From Aegilops tauschii subsp. strangulata (taxonomy: Eukaryota; Streptophyta; Magnoliopsida; Poales; Poaceae), in contig NC_053035.3 in assembly GCF_002575655.3 (NCBI RefSeq), forward strand, positions 501,858,601-501,922,600: DNA of 64,000 nt, written 5' to 3'. Both the position numbers and the translations under genes were made by a program. Below are positions 43,591 to 54,011 of this stretch, in pieces. Positions within the stretch are counted from its first letter, which is position 1, and each line of letters begins with the position of its first letter. A model generated the notes under the pieces. The model ran no database searches, was not told the DNA's origin, and was given only the letters and a program-made list of their open reading frames with translations.

Positions 43591-43880
43591 TCACTTAAAT
43601 AAAGAGAGGTATGAGCTCGCTAGGGGGCTCAACAAAAAACTATTACAAGACGGGCCCTTGGCCATATTTGCTAATTCATGAGCAACAGAATTAGCCTCCC
43701 AAGGGCAGTGCACAAACGAGGTATAAGGAAAGATGCACGCGATATGATAGCAATCGTCAAAGATTGCAACCGTTGGACCTGTAGATTGTCCTCCTTCATT
43801 TATGTACTAATAACCTCAAGATTATCTGAATTGACAATAACCTGGTTTTACCGGTTTTCTTCAGGGTCTTTTTTCACTTC
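43591..43880 (-). pseudogene. RNase H-like (RVT_3) domain relic
   Basis: The minus strand has an uninterrupted C-terminal piece FVHCPWEANSVAHELANMAK and about 20 more codons before TGA (43591-43593). The HC..EAN.VAHELA pattern is typical of the RNase H-like domain in plant LINE-type elements and related genes. Upstream the frame is broken but 'NSDNLEVI'-like coding can be made out near 43820-43850. Confidence 0.65.
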
Positions 43881-43899
43881 CTTTACCTTCTCTGAATAT

Positions 43900-44726
43900 T
43901 CATGAGAAGTAATTGAGTCTTTTCTGAACTTTATTATGGATGATTTTTATAGCTTTGTATTTCTCTCTGATATATCCGTTTGGTTTGGCCAACTAGATTG
44001 ATTTATCTTTAGCGGGAGAGGTACTTTATAATGGGTTCAAACTTGCGGTGCTCTATATCCTAGTGACAGAAGGGGGCAAGACACGTTTTTATATTATTAC
44101 CATTAAGGGTAAAACGACGGGGTTTATTCATATTGATTGGGTTTACTTTGTATACATCATGTCATCTTTCTTAATTTATTTTTATTAACTTAATACCCTA
44201 GATGCATGCTGGATAGCGGTAGATGGGTGGAGTAATAGTAGTAGATGCAGGCAGGAGTCGGTCTACTTGTCTCGGACGTGATGCCTATATACTTGATCAT
44301 TGCCTTGAATATCGTCATAACTATGGGCTTTCCTATCAATTATCCAACAGTAATTTGTTCACCCACCGTATGCTATGTATTCAAGAGAGAAGCTTCTAGT
44401 GAAAACTATGGCCTGGGTCTACTTTAATCATATTATAATAACTAAAGTTCCTTTGCTGCAATTTTATTTCCTTTATTTTTTGCAATTTATCTATCTACCA
44501 CTACGAGATTTGATCCTTGCAATTAACGAGTTCAAGGGGATTGACAACCCTCTTGCCCACGTTGGGTGCAAGTATTATCTTTTGTGTGTGCAGGTGTTGT
44601 TCATGAGGTTTTGCATGATTCTTCTACTAGTTCGATAAACCTTGGTTCTCAGTGAGGGAAATACTTATCTCTATTGTACTGCATCTTCCGTCCTCTTTGA
44701 GGAATTCCCAACGCAGCTCACAAGTA
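43900..44726 (+). repeat. LTR relic, 3' half (TGATACGTC group)
   Basis: Diverged match to the last ~825 bases of the element A LTR, for example the phrase TAGATGCATGCTGGATAGCGG followed by the AATAGTAGTAGATGCAG region. No primer site or internal sequence follows. Confidence 0.8.
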
Positions 44727-45254
44727 GAATGCTCTCTCTGATTGTCGCCCCTCCAGGGTGCCAGCCGTGTAGAGGTGTGGTAGCGGCCAAGACGACAAGC
44801 TGAAGTCACCTGGGTGTTTAGAGGTGCTCTTTCTTTTCGGTCTTCTTTTTTCTGTACTTCATCCTATGATCGGCAAGTGACTCTACTAATTTCCATGTCT
44901 ATTGGGACAATGCATGGGAAACTGAAGAAGCATGGTGTCCGAACCTTTTAAGCTATCAAATCATAAGGCATGGTTTTGCTACTGACTTCTCTATAATTCT
45001 CTGTTTATTGCTTCACATGAACAATCTGTGCTTATTTGAAATAACCTTCTCTGATAGTGCAAGAAAATAACAAAAACAAAAACAAAAGATTTAGTAACAA
45101 GGCGCACCATAGTTTGGTGGAGAAAACAAAAGGCTTTGTTTGAAAAATTAGGTTCGTGAGTCGTGACTCAAACATAGATTCTAAACTACTCTTTTCACTA
45201 CTATTGCTCTATCCTTCAAATATGGACGAAAGATATTGGAAGATCCGACCATGA
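44727..45254. other. unassigned sequence
   Basis: About 530 bases with no gene, LTR or repeat that I recognise. Confidence 0.4.
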
Positions 45255-46919
45255 GTCCATGATGAAGCCTATGTAGAATTAAGCGCAATATCGAGAGAGC
45301 ATTTTACGAAAAGCACCATGAATAAAATGTGAACCACCATCAGTCATTAAGTATCTAGGGACTCCAAACCTCGGAAAAATAACTTCTTTAAGTATCTTAA
45401 TAGAGGTGTTATGATCAGCACTACTAGTTGGAATAGCTTCTACCCACTTAGTAACGTAATCAACAGCAACTAAAATATGTGTATACCCATTAGAGGAAGG
45501 AAACGGTCCCATATATCAAAGCCCCAAACATCAAATGGTTCAATAACAAGTGAATAGTTCATAGGCATTTCTTAACGTCTACTAATATTACCAATGCTTT
45601 GACATTCATCACAAGACAAGACAAACTTACGGGCATCTTTGAAAAGAGTAGGCCAATGAAAACCGGATTGCAATACCTTATGTGCAGTTCTATCTCCAAC
45701 ATGGTGTCCTCCATATGCCTCGGAGTGACACTTGCATAGGATCTGTTCCTGTTCATGCTTAGGTACACAACATCTAATAACACCATCTACTCCTTCTTTA
45801 TAAAGGTGTGGGTCATCCCAGAAGTAATGTCTTAAATCATAGAAAACCTTTTTCTTTTGCTGGTATGTGAAACTCGGTGGTATAAATTTAGCAACAATGT
45901 AATTAGCATAATCAGCATACCATGGAGCAGTACGAGAAGCATTTATGACAGCTAATTGTTCTTTAGGAAAGCTATCATCAATAGGTAGTGGGTCATCAAG
46001 AACATTCTCTAACCTAGACAAGTTGTCTGCAACGGGGTTCTCAGCTCCCTTTCTATCAATAATGTGCAAATCAAATTCTTGTGGCAAGAGAACCCATCTA
46101 ATAAGTCTAGGTTTAGCATCTTTCTTTTCCATAAGATATTTAATAGCAGCATGATCAGTGTGAATAGTTACTTTAGAATCAACAATATAAGGTCTGAAAT
46201 TATCACAAGCGAATACAACTGCTAAAAATTCTTTTTCAGTAGTAGCATAATTTCTCTGGGCACTGTCTAGAGTTTTACAAGCATATTGGATAACATTTAA
46301 TTTCTTATCAACTCTTTGTCCTAGAACAACACCTACAGCATAATCACTAGCATCACACATAATTTCAAAGGGTAAATTCCAATCAGGTGGCTGGACAATA
46401 GGTGCAGAAATCAAGGCTTTCTTAAGTATTTCAAATGCTTCTACACAATCATCATCAAAGACAAAAGGAACATCTTTTTGTAAGAGATTAGTCAGAGGCC
46501 TAGAAATTTTTGAGAAGTCTTTAATGAACCTCCTATAAAAACCGGCATGACCAAGGAAACTTCTTATACCTTTAATGTCCTTAGGACACGACATCTTTTC
46601 AATAGCATCAACTTTACCTTTATCAACTTCAATACCTCTTTCAGAAATTTTATGCCCAAAGACGATACCTTCATTAAGCATAAAGTGGCAATTCTCCCAA
46701 TTCAAGACAAGATTAGTTTCTTTAAATATCTGCAAAACTCGATCAAGGTTGCTTAAGCAATCATCAAAAGAAGTTCCATACATGGAGAAATCATGCATGA
46801 AAACCTCAACAATCTTTTCACAGAAGTCTGAGAATATAGCAGTCATACATCTTTGAAAGGTAGCAGGTGCATTACATAAACCAAAAGGCATACGTCTATA
46901 AGCAAAGGTACCGAAAGGG
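45255..46919 (-). pseudogene. Athila-like Gypsy pol fragment (RT, RNase H, integrase)
   Basis: One open frame (about 46915-45572) covers the second half of RT ([20 protein letters not shown]), RNase H ([22 protein letters not shown]) and the integrase zinc finger ([13 protein letters not shown]...CDEC). The RT active site reads FMHDFS where the family has FMDD, so a catalytic Asp is His. A stop at about 45572 and a one-base frameshift near 45512 precede the integrase core piece (45512-45279, VDYVTKWVEA, MTDGGSHF). The N-terminus is removed by insertion of element C at 46920; the first 15 residues of the reported frame come from its LTR. Confidence 0.88.
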
Positions 46920-48495
46920 TGATACGTCTCCAACCTATCTATAATTTTTGATTGTTCCATGCTATTATATTATCTGTTTTGGATGTTTAATGGGCTTTAT
47001 TATGCTCTTTTATATTATTTTTGGGACTAACCTACTAACCGGAGGCCCAGTGCAAATTGTTGTTTTTTGCCTATTTCAATGTTTCGCAGAAAAGGAATAT
47101 CAAACGGAACAAAACCTTCGCGAGGATCTTTCTTGGAACAAACGCAATCCAGGAGACTTGGAGTTGAAGTTAGAGACGCAACGAGGCGGCCACGAGGCAG
47201 GAGGGCCCGCCCAGGGGGGGTAGGCACGTCCCCCACCCTCGTGGACCCCTTGTATCTCCACCAACCTACTTCTTTCGCATATATATACTCTTATACCCTA
47301 AAAACATTGGGGGGAGCCACGAAACCACTTTTCCACTGCCGCAACCTTCTGTACCCGTGAGATCCCATCTTGGGGCCTTTTCCGGTGCTCCGCCGGAGGG
47401 GGAATCGATCACGGAGGGCTTCTACATCAACACCATAGCCTCTCCGATGATGTGTGAGTAGTTTACCATAGACCTTCGGGTCCATAGTTATTAGCTAGAT
47501 GGATTCTTCTCTCTCTTTGCTTCTTAATACAAAGTTCTCCTCGATGTTCTCGGAGATCTATTCGATGTAATACTTTTTGCGGTGTGTTTGCCGAGATCCG
47601 ATGAATTGTGGATTTATGATCAAGTTTATCTATGAATAATATTTGGTTCTTCTCTGAATTCTTATATGCATGATTTGATATCTTTGCAAGTCTCTTCAAA
47701 TCACCGGTTTAGTTTGGCCTACTAGATTGATCTTCCTTGCAATGGGAGAAGTGCTTAGCTTTGGGTTCAATCTTGCGGTGTCCTTTCCCAGTGACAGTAG
47801 GGGCAGCAAGGCACGTATTGTATTGTTGCCATCGAGGATAAAAAGATGGGGTTTATATCATATTGCTTGAGTTTATCCCTCTACATCATGTCATCTTGCT
47901 TAATGCGTTACTCTGTTCTTATGAACTTAATACTCTAGATGCATGTTGGATAGTGGTCGATGTGTGGAGTAATAGTAGTAGATGCAGAATTGTTTCGATC
48001 TACTTGACACGAACGTGATGCCTATGTTCATGATCATTGCCTAGATATTCTCATAACTATGCACTTTTCTATGAATTGCTCGGCTGTAATTTGTTCACCC
48101 ACCGTAATACATGCTATCTTGAGAGAAGCCACTAGTGAAACCTATGGCCCCCGGGTCTCTTTCCTATTATCTTGAATCACTTTTACTTACATCACATCTC
48201 GTTTACTATTTTGCAATCTTTACTTTCCAATCTATACAACAAAAATACCAAAAATATTTACTTTATTATCTTTATCAGATCTCACTTTTGCAAGTGGCCA
48301 TGAAGGGATTGACAACCCCTTTATCGCGTTGGTTGCAAGGTTCTTGATTGTTTGTGCAGGTACTAGGCGATTTGCGTGTAGTCTCCTACTGGATTGATAC
48401 CTTGGTTCTCAAAAACTGAGGGAAATACTTACGCTACTTTGCTGCATCACCGTTTCCTCTTCAAGGGAAAACCAACGCATGCTCAAGAGGTAGCA
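46920..48495 (+). repeat. 5' LTR of element C
   Basis: 1,576 bp from TGATACGTCTCCAACC to GAGGTAGCA. Same family as the element A LTR. A TATA-like TATATATA lies near 47280-47287. Confidence 0.92.
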
Positions 48496-48506
48496 AGAAG
48501 GATTTC

Positions 48507-48524
48507 TGGCGCCGTTGCCGGGGA
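48507..48524 (+). promoter_or_regulatory. primer binding site of element C
   Basis: TGGCGCCGTTGCCGGGGA, identical to that of A and B. Confidence 0.9.
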
Positions 48525-48622
48525 GGTTAGTGCTTGAAGGTATATCTTTAGATCTTGCAATCGAATATTTTAGTTTCTTGTTTTATCACTAGTTTAGTCT
48601 ATAAAAGAAAACTACAAAAAAA

Positions 48623-49399
48623 TTGGAATTGAGGGTGCTTCATCTTTTTAATGTCTTCCGTGAAAATAAGGATTCCGATAATTGTGCTCAATTGCTAGAG
48701 GAAGAATGCATTAAAATGTTTGGCACGAAATCTTTGAATGATGAGCATGATTGCAATGTTGTTAGTATGAATTCCTTGAATACCCATGATGCTAATGATA
48801 TGCAAAGCCACAAGCTTGGGGATGCTATGTTTGATGAAGATGATATGTTTAGTCCCCCAAGTTTTGATGAGCAAATTTATTATGATGAAAGCATGCCTCC
48901 TATTTATGATGATTATTGTGATGACACGTATGCTATAAAGAGTAATGATATCCATGAAACTTGTCATCATGATTTTAATGCTCAAATTGATTATGTGAAT
49001 AAAGTATCACATGATAGTTATTTCGTTGAGTTTGCTCCCACTACTATTCATAAGAATAAATTTGCTTATGTGGAGAGTAGTAAAATTTATATGCTTGTGC
49101 ATCATGAAAATAATGCTTTATGTGATAGTTATATCGTTGAATTAATTCATGTTGCTACTGAAAATTATTATGAGGGAGGAACATATGCTTGTAGGAATTG
49201 CAATAATATCAAGTTTCCTTTCTATGTGTTGAAAATCTTGAAGCTATGCTTGTTTTGCTTTACTATGCTAGTTGATTCTTGTTCCCATAAGTTGTTTGCT
49301 CACAAAATCCCTATGCATAGGAAGTGGGTTAGGCTTAAATGTGCTATTCATATGCTTCATGATGCTCCCGTTATGTTTCAATTCTTATCTTTTATGTGA
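48623..49399 (+). pseudogene. coding cassette of element C (shortened B-type ORF, start codon lost)
   Basis: 258 codons open to TGA. The first codon is TTG where element B has ATG, so the original start is gone; the next in-frame ATG is about 31 codons in. Compared with B it lacks the Cys/His-rich and lysine-rich middle and joins the N-terminus directly to the acidic DDMFSPPSFDEQIYYD region. The C-terminal part with CRNCNN and HKIPMHRKWVRLKC is intact and frame-continuous, unlike in B. Function unknown. Confidence 0.7.
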
Positions 49400-50869
49400 G
49401 CATCATTGTCATCATCATGCCTAGCTAAAAAGGCATTAAAGAAAAGCGCTTATTGGGAGACAACCCAATATTTACCCTTACTGTTTTTGTGTGTTCACAT
49501 GATTAAGCTACTGTAGTAATCATGTTTTATAGCTTTTGTTTCAATAAAGTGCCAAGTAAGACCTTTAGGATAGCTTACGGTGATAGTTGTGTTTTTCCTG
49601 CTGAAAATCAGAAACTTTTGCGCCCTGTAAATTAGTTTTGATAATTCACAGAAACGTGCTTTTGATCTGATTCTTTTTGAAGAAGATTAATAAACAAATT
49701 GCTTAGGACTTCCTAATTTCTCAGGATTTTTGGAGCTACAGAAGTATTCTAAAGTTACAGATTGCTAAAGACTGTTCTGTTTTTGACACATTCTGTTTTC
49801 TATGTGTTGTTTGCTTATTTTGATGAATCTATGAGTAGTATCGGAGGGTATGAACCATAGATAAGTTTGAATACAGTAGATGTTACACCAATATGAAATT
49901 ATAATGAGTTCATAACAGTACCAAAAGTGGTGGTTTTATTTTCTTATACTAACGGAGCTCATAAGATTTTCTGTTGAGTTTTGTGTTGTGAAGTTTTCAA
50001 GTTTTGGGTAAAGATTCGATGGACTATGGAATAAGGAGTGGCAAGAGCCTAAGCTTGGGGATGCCCAAGGCACCCCAAGGTAATATTAAAGGACAACCAA
50101 GAGCCTAAGCTTGGGGATGCCCCGGATGGCATCCCCTCTTTCGTCTTCGTTCATCGGTAACTTTACTTGGAGCTATATTTTTATTCACCACATGAAATGT
50201 GTTTTGCTTGGAGCGTCATTTTATGTTTTTAGCATTTGCTTGATGTTATTTAGAATAATTTTTTGCATCTCTATTTTCAATAAAAATGTTAGCGATAGCC
50301 TTTGCCATGCTTATTTTGCAAGTATACATGTTGTTGTTTCAAAACAGAAAGTTTATTGCTGTTGCAAAAATTCCCTAGAAAAGCAGAATATGATAAAATG
50401 TTGAAACTTTTTGCATAATAAGCTCTGATAAATTTTCTACAGTGTGGTAGAATTTCATAATGTTTGGAGTTAGAGAAGTATGATGAATCTTGCATTCTTT
50501 ACAGACTGTACTGTTTTGGCAGATTGCTGTTATGTTTGCATTGTTTGCATATGTTTGCTTGTTTAATGATTCTATTTGAGGATAGGAATATTAAATATGC
50601 AGAAGCATTTAGTATGCAATGTTGAATAGTAATTTTAGTGATTTGTTACAGTAGAGAATGATAAGGTTTTTGCATTGGTTTATACTAACTTATCTGACGA
50701 GTTCTTGTTGAGTTTTGTGTGGATGAAGTTTTGAGATTTAGGGAAACCGAGATATAAAAGGAATTAAGGAGACATAAAAGCTCAAGCTTGGGGATGCCCA
50801 AGGCACCCCAAGATAATATTTCAAGAAGTCTCAAGCATCTAAGCTTGGGGATGCCCCGGTAGGCATCCT
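49400..50869 (+). other. non-coding 3' half of element C
   Basis: Starts with the conserved GCGCTTATTGGGAGACAACC block. Carries two pairs of the AAGCTTGGGGATGCCC motif (50051/50107 and 50784/50841), as if a ~730-base segment had been duplicated. No open frame of note. Confidence 0.75.
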
Positions 50870-51139
50870 TGTCGGTGTCAAAACCGGCAGATCTCGGGTA
50901 GGGGGTCCCGAACTGTGCGTCTAAGGTCGATGGTAACAGGAGACGGGGGACACGATGTTTACCCAGGTTCGGGCCCTCTCTATGGAGGTAATACCCTACT
51001 TCCTGCTTGCTTGATCTTGATGAATATGAGTATTACAAGAGTTGATCTACCACGAGATCGTAATGGCTAAAACCCTAGAAGTCTAGCCTGTATTGTTATG
51101 ATTGCCTCTACGGACTAAACCCTCCGGTTCATATAGAAA
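50870..51139 (-). repeat. LTR of G3, internally deleted
   Basis: The first ~190 bases match the G1 LTR. After about 51140 the sequence no longer follows G1, so the rest of the LTR appears deleted and joined to internal sequence. Confidence 0.65.
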
Positions 51140-51675
51140 ACGGACCGGGCTTCAATGATGATGTGTCCGGCGCGCAAATTGTCTTCGGCATTGTAAGGCG
51201 GGTTCCTCCTCCGAATACTCCAAAACAGCCTTCGAACACAGGAAACGTGTCCGGCTCTGCAAAACAAATACCACACACAACGCAAAGGGTATAATATTTC
51301 ACGAGTCCAATCTACCGACAACTTTTTGTAGCATGACATCACATCGCTGCCCGGTTATTATTTCGAACCGGTTTTTAGCCTGCCGCTCCATGCATCAAGA
51401 TGCGGTTTCCATTGGCACGTCTTGTCGCAGCAGAGATCGTGCCCCTTTATTACGGGATTCTCATCAATACGGGTGTGGGTAATCCAACCGTGCCGTCTGC
51501 ATGGCCCTTGGGAATAGGCGAGTTTTAAGGCGAGTGGGGAGGCGCTTGATATTCATTGCCTTTATAAGGAGATAAGGTTTCTTTCACCCACACCTTCCCT
51601 CTCTCTGCCCCCCCCCATTCTCGAGCTCCAGCGCCCAAGTTCTCATCTTTTCTGCCTCAAGAAAGCACTCCGACC
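51140..51675 (+). other. upstream region of the G3 antisense gene
   Basis: No coding. Holds a TATAAG at 51563-51568 and a pyrimidine-rich leader just before the ATG. Confidence 0.5.
51563..51568 (+). promoter_or_regulatory. TATA box of the G3 antisense gene
   Basis: TATAAG in CTTTATAAGGAG, 108 bases before the ATG at 51676. The same spacing is seen in G4. Confidence 0.55.
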
Positions 51676-52762
51676 ATGTCTGGATCCGGAGCGCAGGGCA
51701 AGTGGATGGTCTCCTCCGTCAAGGAGAAGGACATCACGAAGCTCTGAGAGGCGGGATTTTGGCCAAGGAAATCGCCCACCGGCTTCCGGCCAAGGGGCAG
51801 ATCGTCCCCACCCCGGAGCCCCATGAGAGGGTAGTGTTCATCCCTCACTTCGTCCGCGGGCTGGGATTTCCTCTCCACCCATTCATCCGCGGACTCGTGT
51901 TCTACTACGGGCTAGATTTCCATGATCTAGCCCCAAATTCTTTCCTCTACATCTCGGTAGTTATTGTCGTGTGCGTTGCTTTCCTCCGCATCCCACCCCA
52001 CTTCGGATTGTGGCTAAAGATCTTCAATGTGAAGCCGAAGGTGGTGGGTGGCCAACACGTAGAGTGCGGAGGCGCCATGGTGAGCAAGATGCCCAACGTC
52101 ACATGGCCCGAAGGTTCCTTCGTGGAGACCATCAAAGGGTGGCAGCAATTGTGGTTCTATATCACAGAGCCCCGCGACGCCACCTGGGCCGCGGCTCCCG
52201 AGTTCAAGTCCGGAGCCCCAATGCGGCTCACCTCCTGGCTAGAGAAGGGCCTGAATTGGGCTTTGTCGGACGAGCTGACAGCGCTGCAGACGCGCATCCA
52301 GAGCATGGTGGACAAGAACATCAAGCTCGTCAACATGATCCAGGTGAAGCTAGTTCGCCGGATCCTTCCATGCTAGAGCCGGGCTTGCCATCTATGGGAG
52401 TTCGATCCGGCCGAGCACCAGACCTTGCAACGGTTCTTCGGAACTACACACGAAGATATCTGGAAGGTGCTCTTCAAGGCCAACGAGACGTGTCCGAAGA
52501 TGACCGAGGACCGTGGGCACGACCTGGCCCATCCCGCCAGTCCGGTAAGTCTTTCGCATTTCAAGGTGTATCCTTTATTTGCTTATTCAGGGAAGATGCC
52601 TAAGCCTCCCTATTTATTTTTTCAAGGCTGGAAAAAGAAGGCGGAGCGGGTTCAGTGTCCGGCTCCGCTGCCTGAGGAACCAGCCATCCCGCTTCTGACG
52701 AAGATTCTGGTTCCGGCGCCCTACCAGGCGCCGGAGAAGAAGGCCAAGAAAAAGGCCAATTA
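51676..52762 (+). pseudogene. G3 antisense gene (gypsy-type 'transposase_28' domain), broken
   Basis: Starts ATG at 51676. A TGA 22 codons in is followed by a frameshift into the main open frame (51702-52376). That frame carries the plant 'putative gypsy type transposon' domain: HERVVFIPHFVRGLGFPLHP, IPPHFGLWLKIF, WPEGSFVETIKGWQQLWFYI. A TAG at 52374 interrupts it; the frame then continues to a splice donor (AGTCCG|GTAAGT, 52544). A second exon (52627-52762) is Lys-rich. The gene runs opposite to the gag-pol direction of its element. Its role is unknown. Confidence 0.78.
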
Positions 52763-52899
52763 GACCAGAAGTGGTCTCTGCCGCAAGGGCGCTTCGGACG
52801 TGACGTCCGAAGACGCCAAGACTCACTCCTCCGCCGCCGAGGACGAGGAGGAGGAGGAAAGCAACTCTCCCCTAAGGGGGGAAGGAAGAAGAGGGCGGT

Positions 52900-53483
52900 T
52901 GTCATGGTTCTAAGACTGACAGTAGAATAGGGGGGTAGGTATGGAGAGGCAAGATCCTAGCTATGGCGAAGTTGTACACACGAGTTTTACGAGTTCAGGC
53001 CCTTCGCGGAGGAAGTAATATCCCTACGTCTCGGAGCCCGGAGGCGGTCGACTGGATTATGCATGTGAATGTTACAGGGGGTGCGAACCCTTGTGCCAGA
53101 GGAGGAGGGTGGCTTATATAGAGTGCGCTAGGACCCTCGCAGACCTCCGTTACACAGGGTTCAATGTGAGTTAAGATAGGGGTGTTACTGGTAACGCCAG
53201 CCATAAGTGCTATAAATGACCTTAAAAGACTACGGAGTGGACGCCTGACCGTTGCAGTGCTGGGCGACTCCTGATCTTCAGTAGGTCGAGTGATTCCTTG
53301 TATGGTCGAGTGATTACAGGAAGGATGGATCTCCGAGTGGTTGATCGGTCGAGTGGATGGCACTCGACGCCTTGATAGGGCCCTTCCTATTGCCTTTTAG
53401 GTTTCTTTGCTTCTTTGATAATGACCCTGGACAGGGCTTATAGGTCAGGCCTATGACCCTACCCCAGGTCTATGTCATCATCA
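52900..53483 (-). repeat. 3' LTR of G4
   Basis: 584 bp with TG...CA ends (TGTCATGGTTC... to ...CATCATCA); on the minus strand it starts TGATGATGACATAGACC after the purine-rich GGGGACTAA. The preceding GCGGT (52895-52899) is the likely target repeat. TATA-like GCTTATATAGAG at 53112-53123 is readable on the plus strand only. Confidence 0.75.
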
Positions 53484-54011
53484 TTAGTCCCCGAATGGAT
53501 TGAGGTCCGAGTGAAAGAAGGTTGAAGTAGATCTCGCTTCGACTCTTGTGTTTCACAGCTATTCATGTTTGCACACAGGCTAACGTTGGAACTTCGGCCT
53601 TGTTTCAGTCGCCTTGATCGATTCAAAAGCTGTTGATTGGATTTACAACGTCATCCGACGAGTGTTGTTTTGGTGCGCTGAACCTTTGGCGCGATTGATT
53701 GCAGTGTATCCCGGATTTCATAGGATTCGAAATTTCGGGGAAGCGCGCGGGATGGGACGTGCCGAAGTAAACGGGATGGATAAGCAGGAGTGCCTTGATC
53801 CCCGTGCCACCTGTTTCGCCATGTATGACGCGCACGAATGTTGCGGGATTTGATAGGATCGCCTGGACCCACGCGTCAGCCACTCGGAAGCGGCCTTTTA
53901 TAAGGCGACGGAGCCGAGGCGCTGGTACTGTACGCGTCTGTTTCCTCTCTTCCTCCTCCGCTTTCCCACGACATCCAGCCCCTCCGCTCTCGACGCCGCC
54001 GCCCCGCCACC
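53484..54011 (+). other. promoter region of the G4 antisense gene
   Basis: Non-coding. Ends with a TATA box and a CT-rich leader. The ORFs overlapping it do not have gene-like composition. Confidence 0.5.
53899..53904 (+). promoter_or_regulatory. TATA box of the G4 antisense gene
   Basis: TATAAG in CCTTTTATAAGGCG, 113 bases before an ATG in a near-ideal context (GCCACCATGG). Confidence 0.65.

Larger units (their letters stand above)
46920..50869 (+). mobile_element. Gypsy element C (non-autonomous), 3' end missing
   Basis: Full 5' LTR, tRNA-Asp primer site, one ORF of the B type and non-coding 3' half. It is inserted in the Athila-like pol fragment (left flank AAGGG) and cut on the right by the Tat-type LTR at 50870. 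No pol genes. Confidence 0.88.
50870..52899 (-). mobile_element. Tat-type Gypsy G3, 3' part with antisense gene
   Basis: 3' LTR start (50870 onward, TGTCGGTGTCAAAACC) plus the adjacent internal region with an antisense gene. It is inserted in element C and interrupted at 52900 by G4 (flank GCGGT). The sense-strand gag-pol is not in the window. Placement of an antisense gene next to the 3' LTR is the known layout of Tat-lineage elements. Confidence 0.8.

Noticed and set aside
51971..52603. 210-codon ORF overlapping the G3 antisense gene
   Set aside because: A different frame of the same bases. The antisense gene frame shows the known domain; this one shows only Arg/Gly/Ala-rich sequence.
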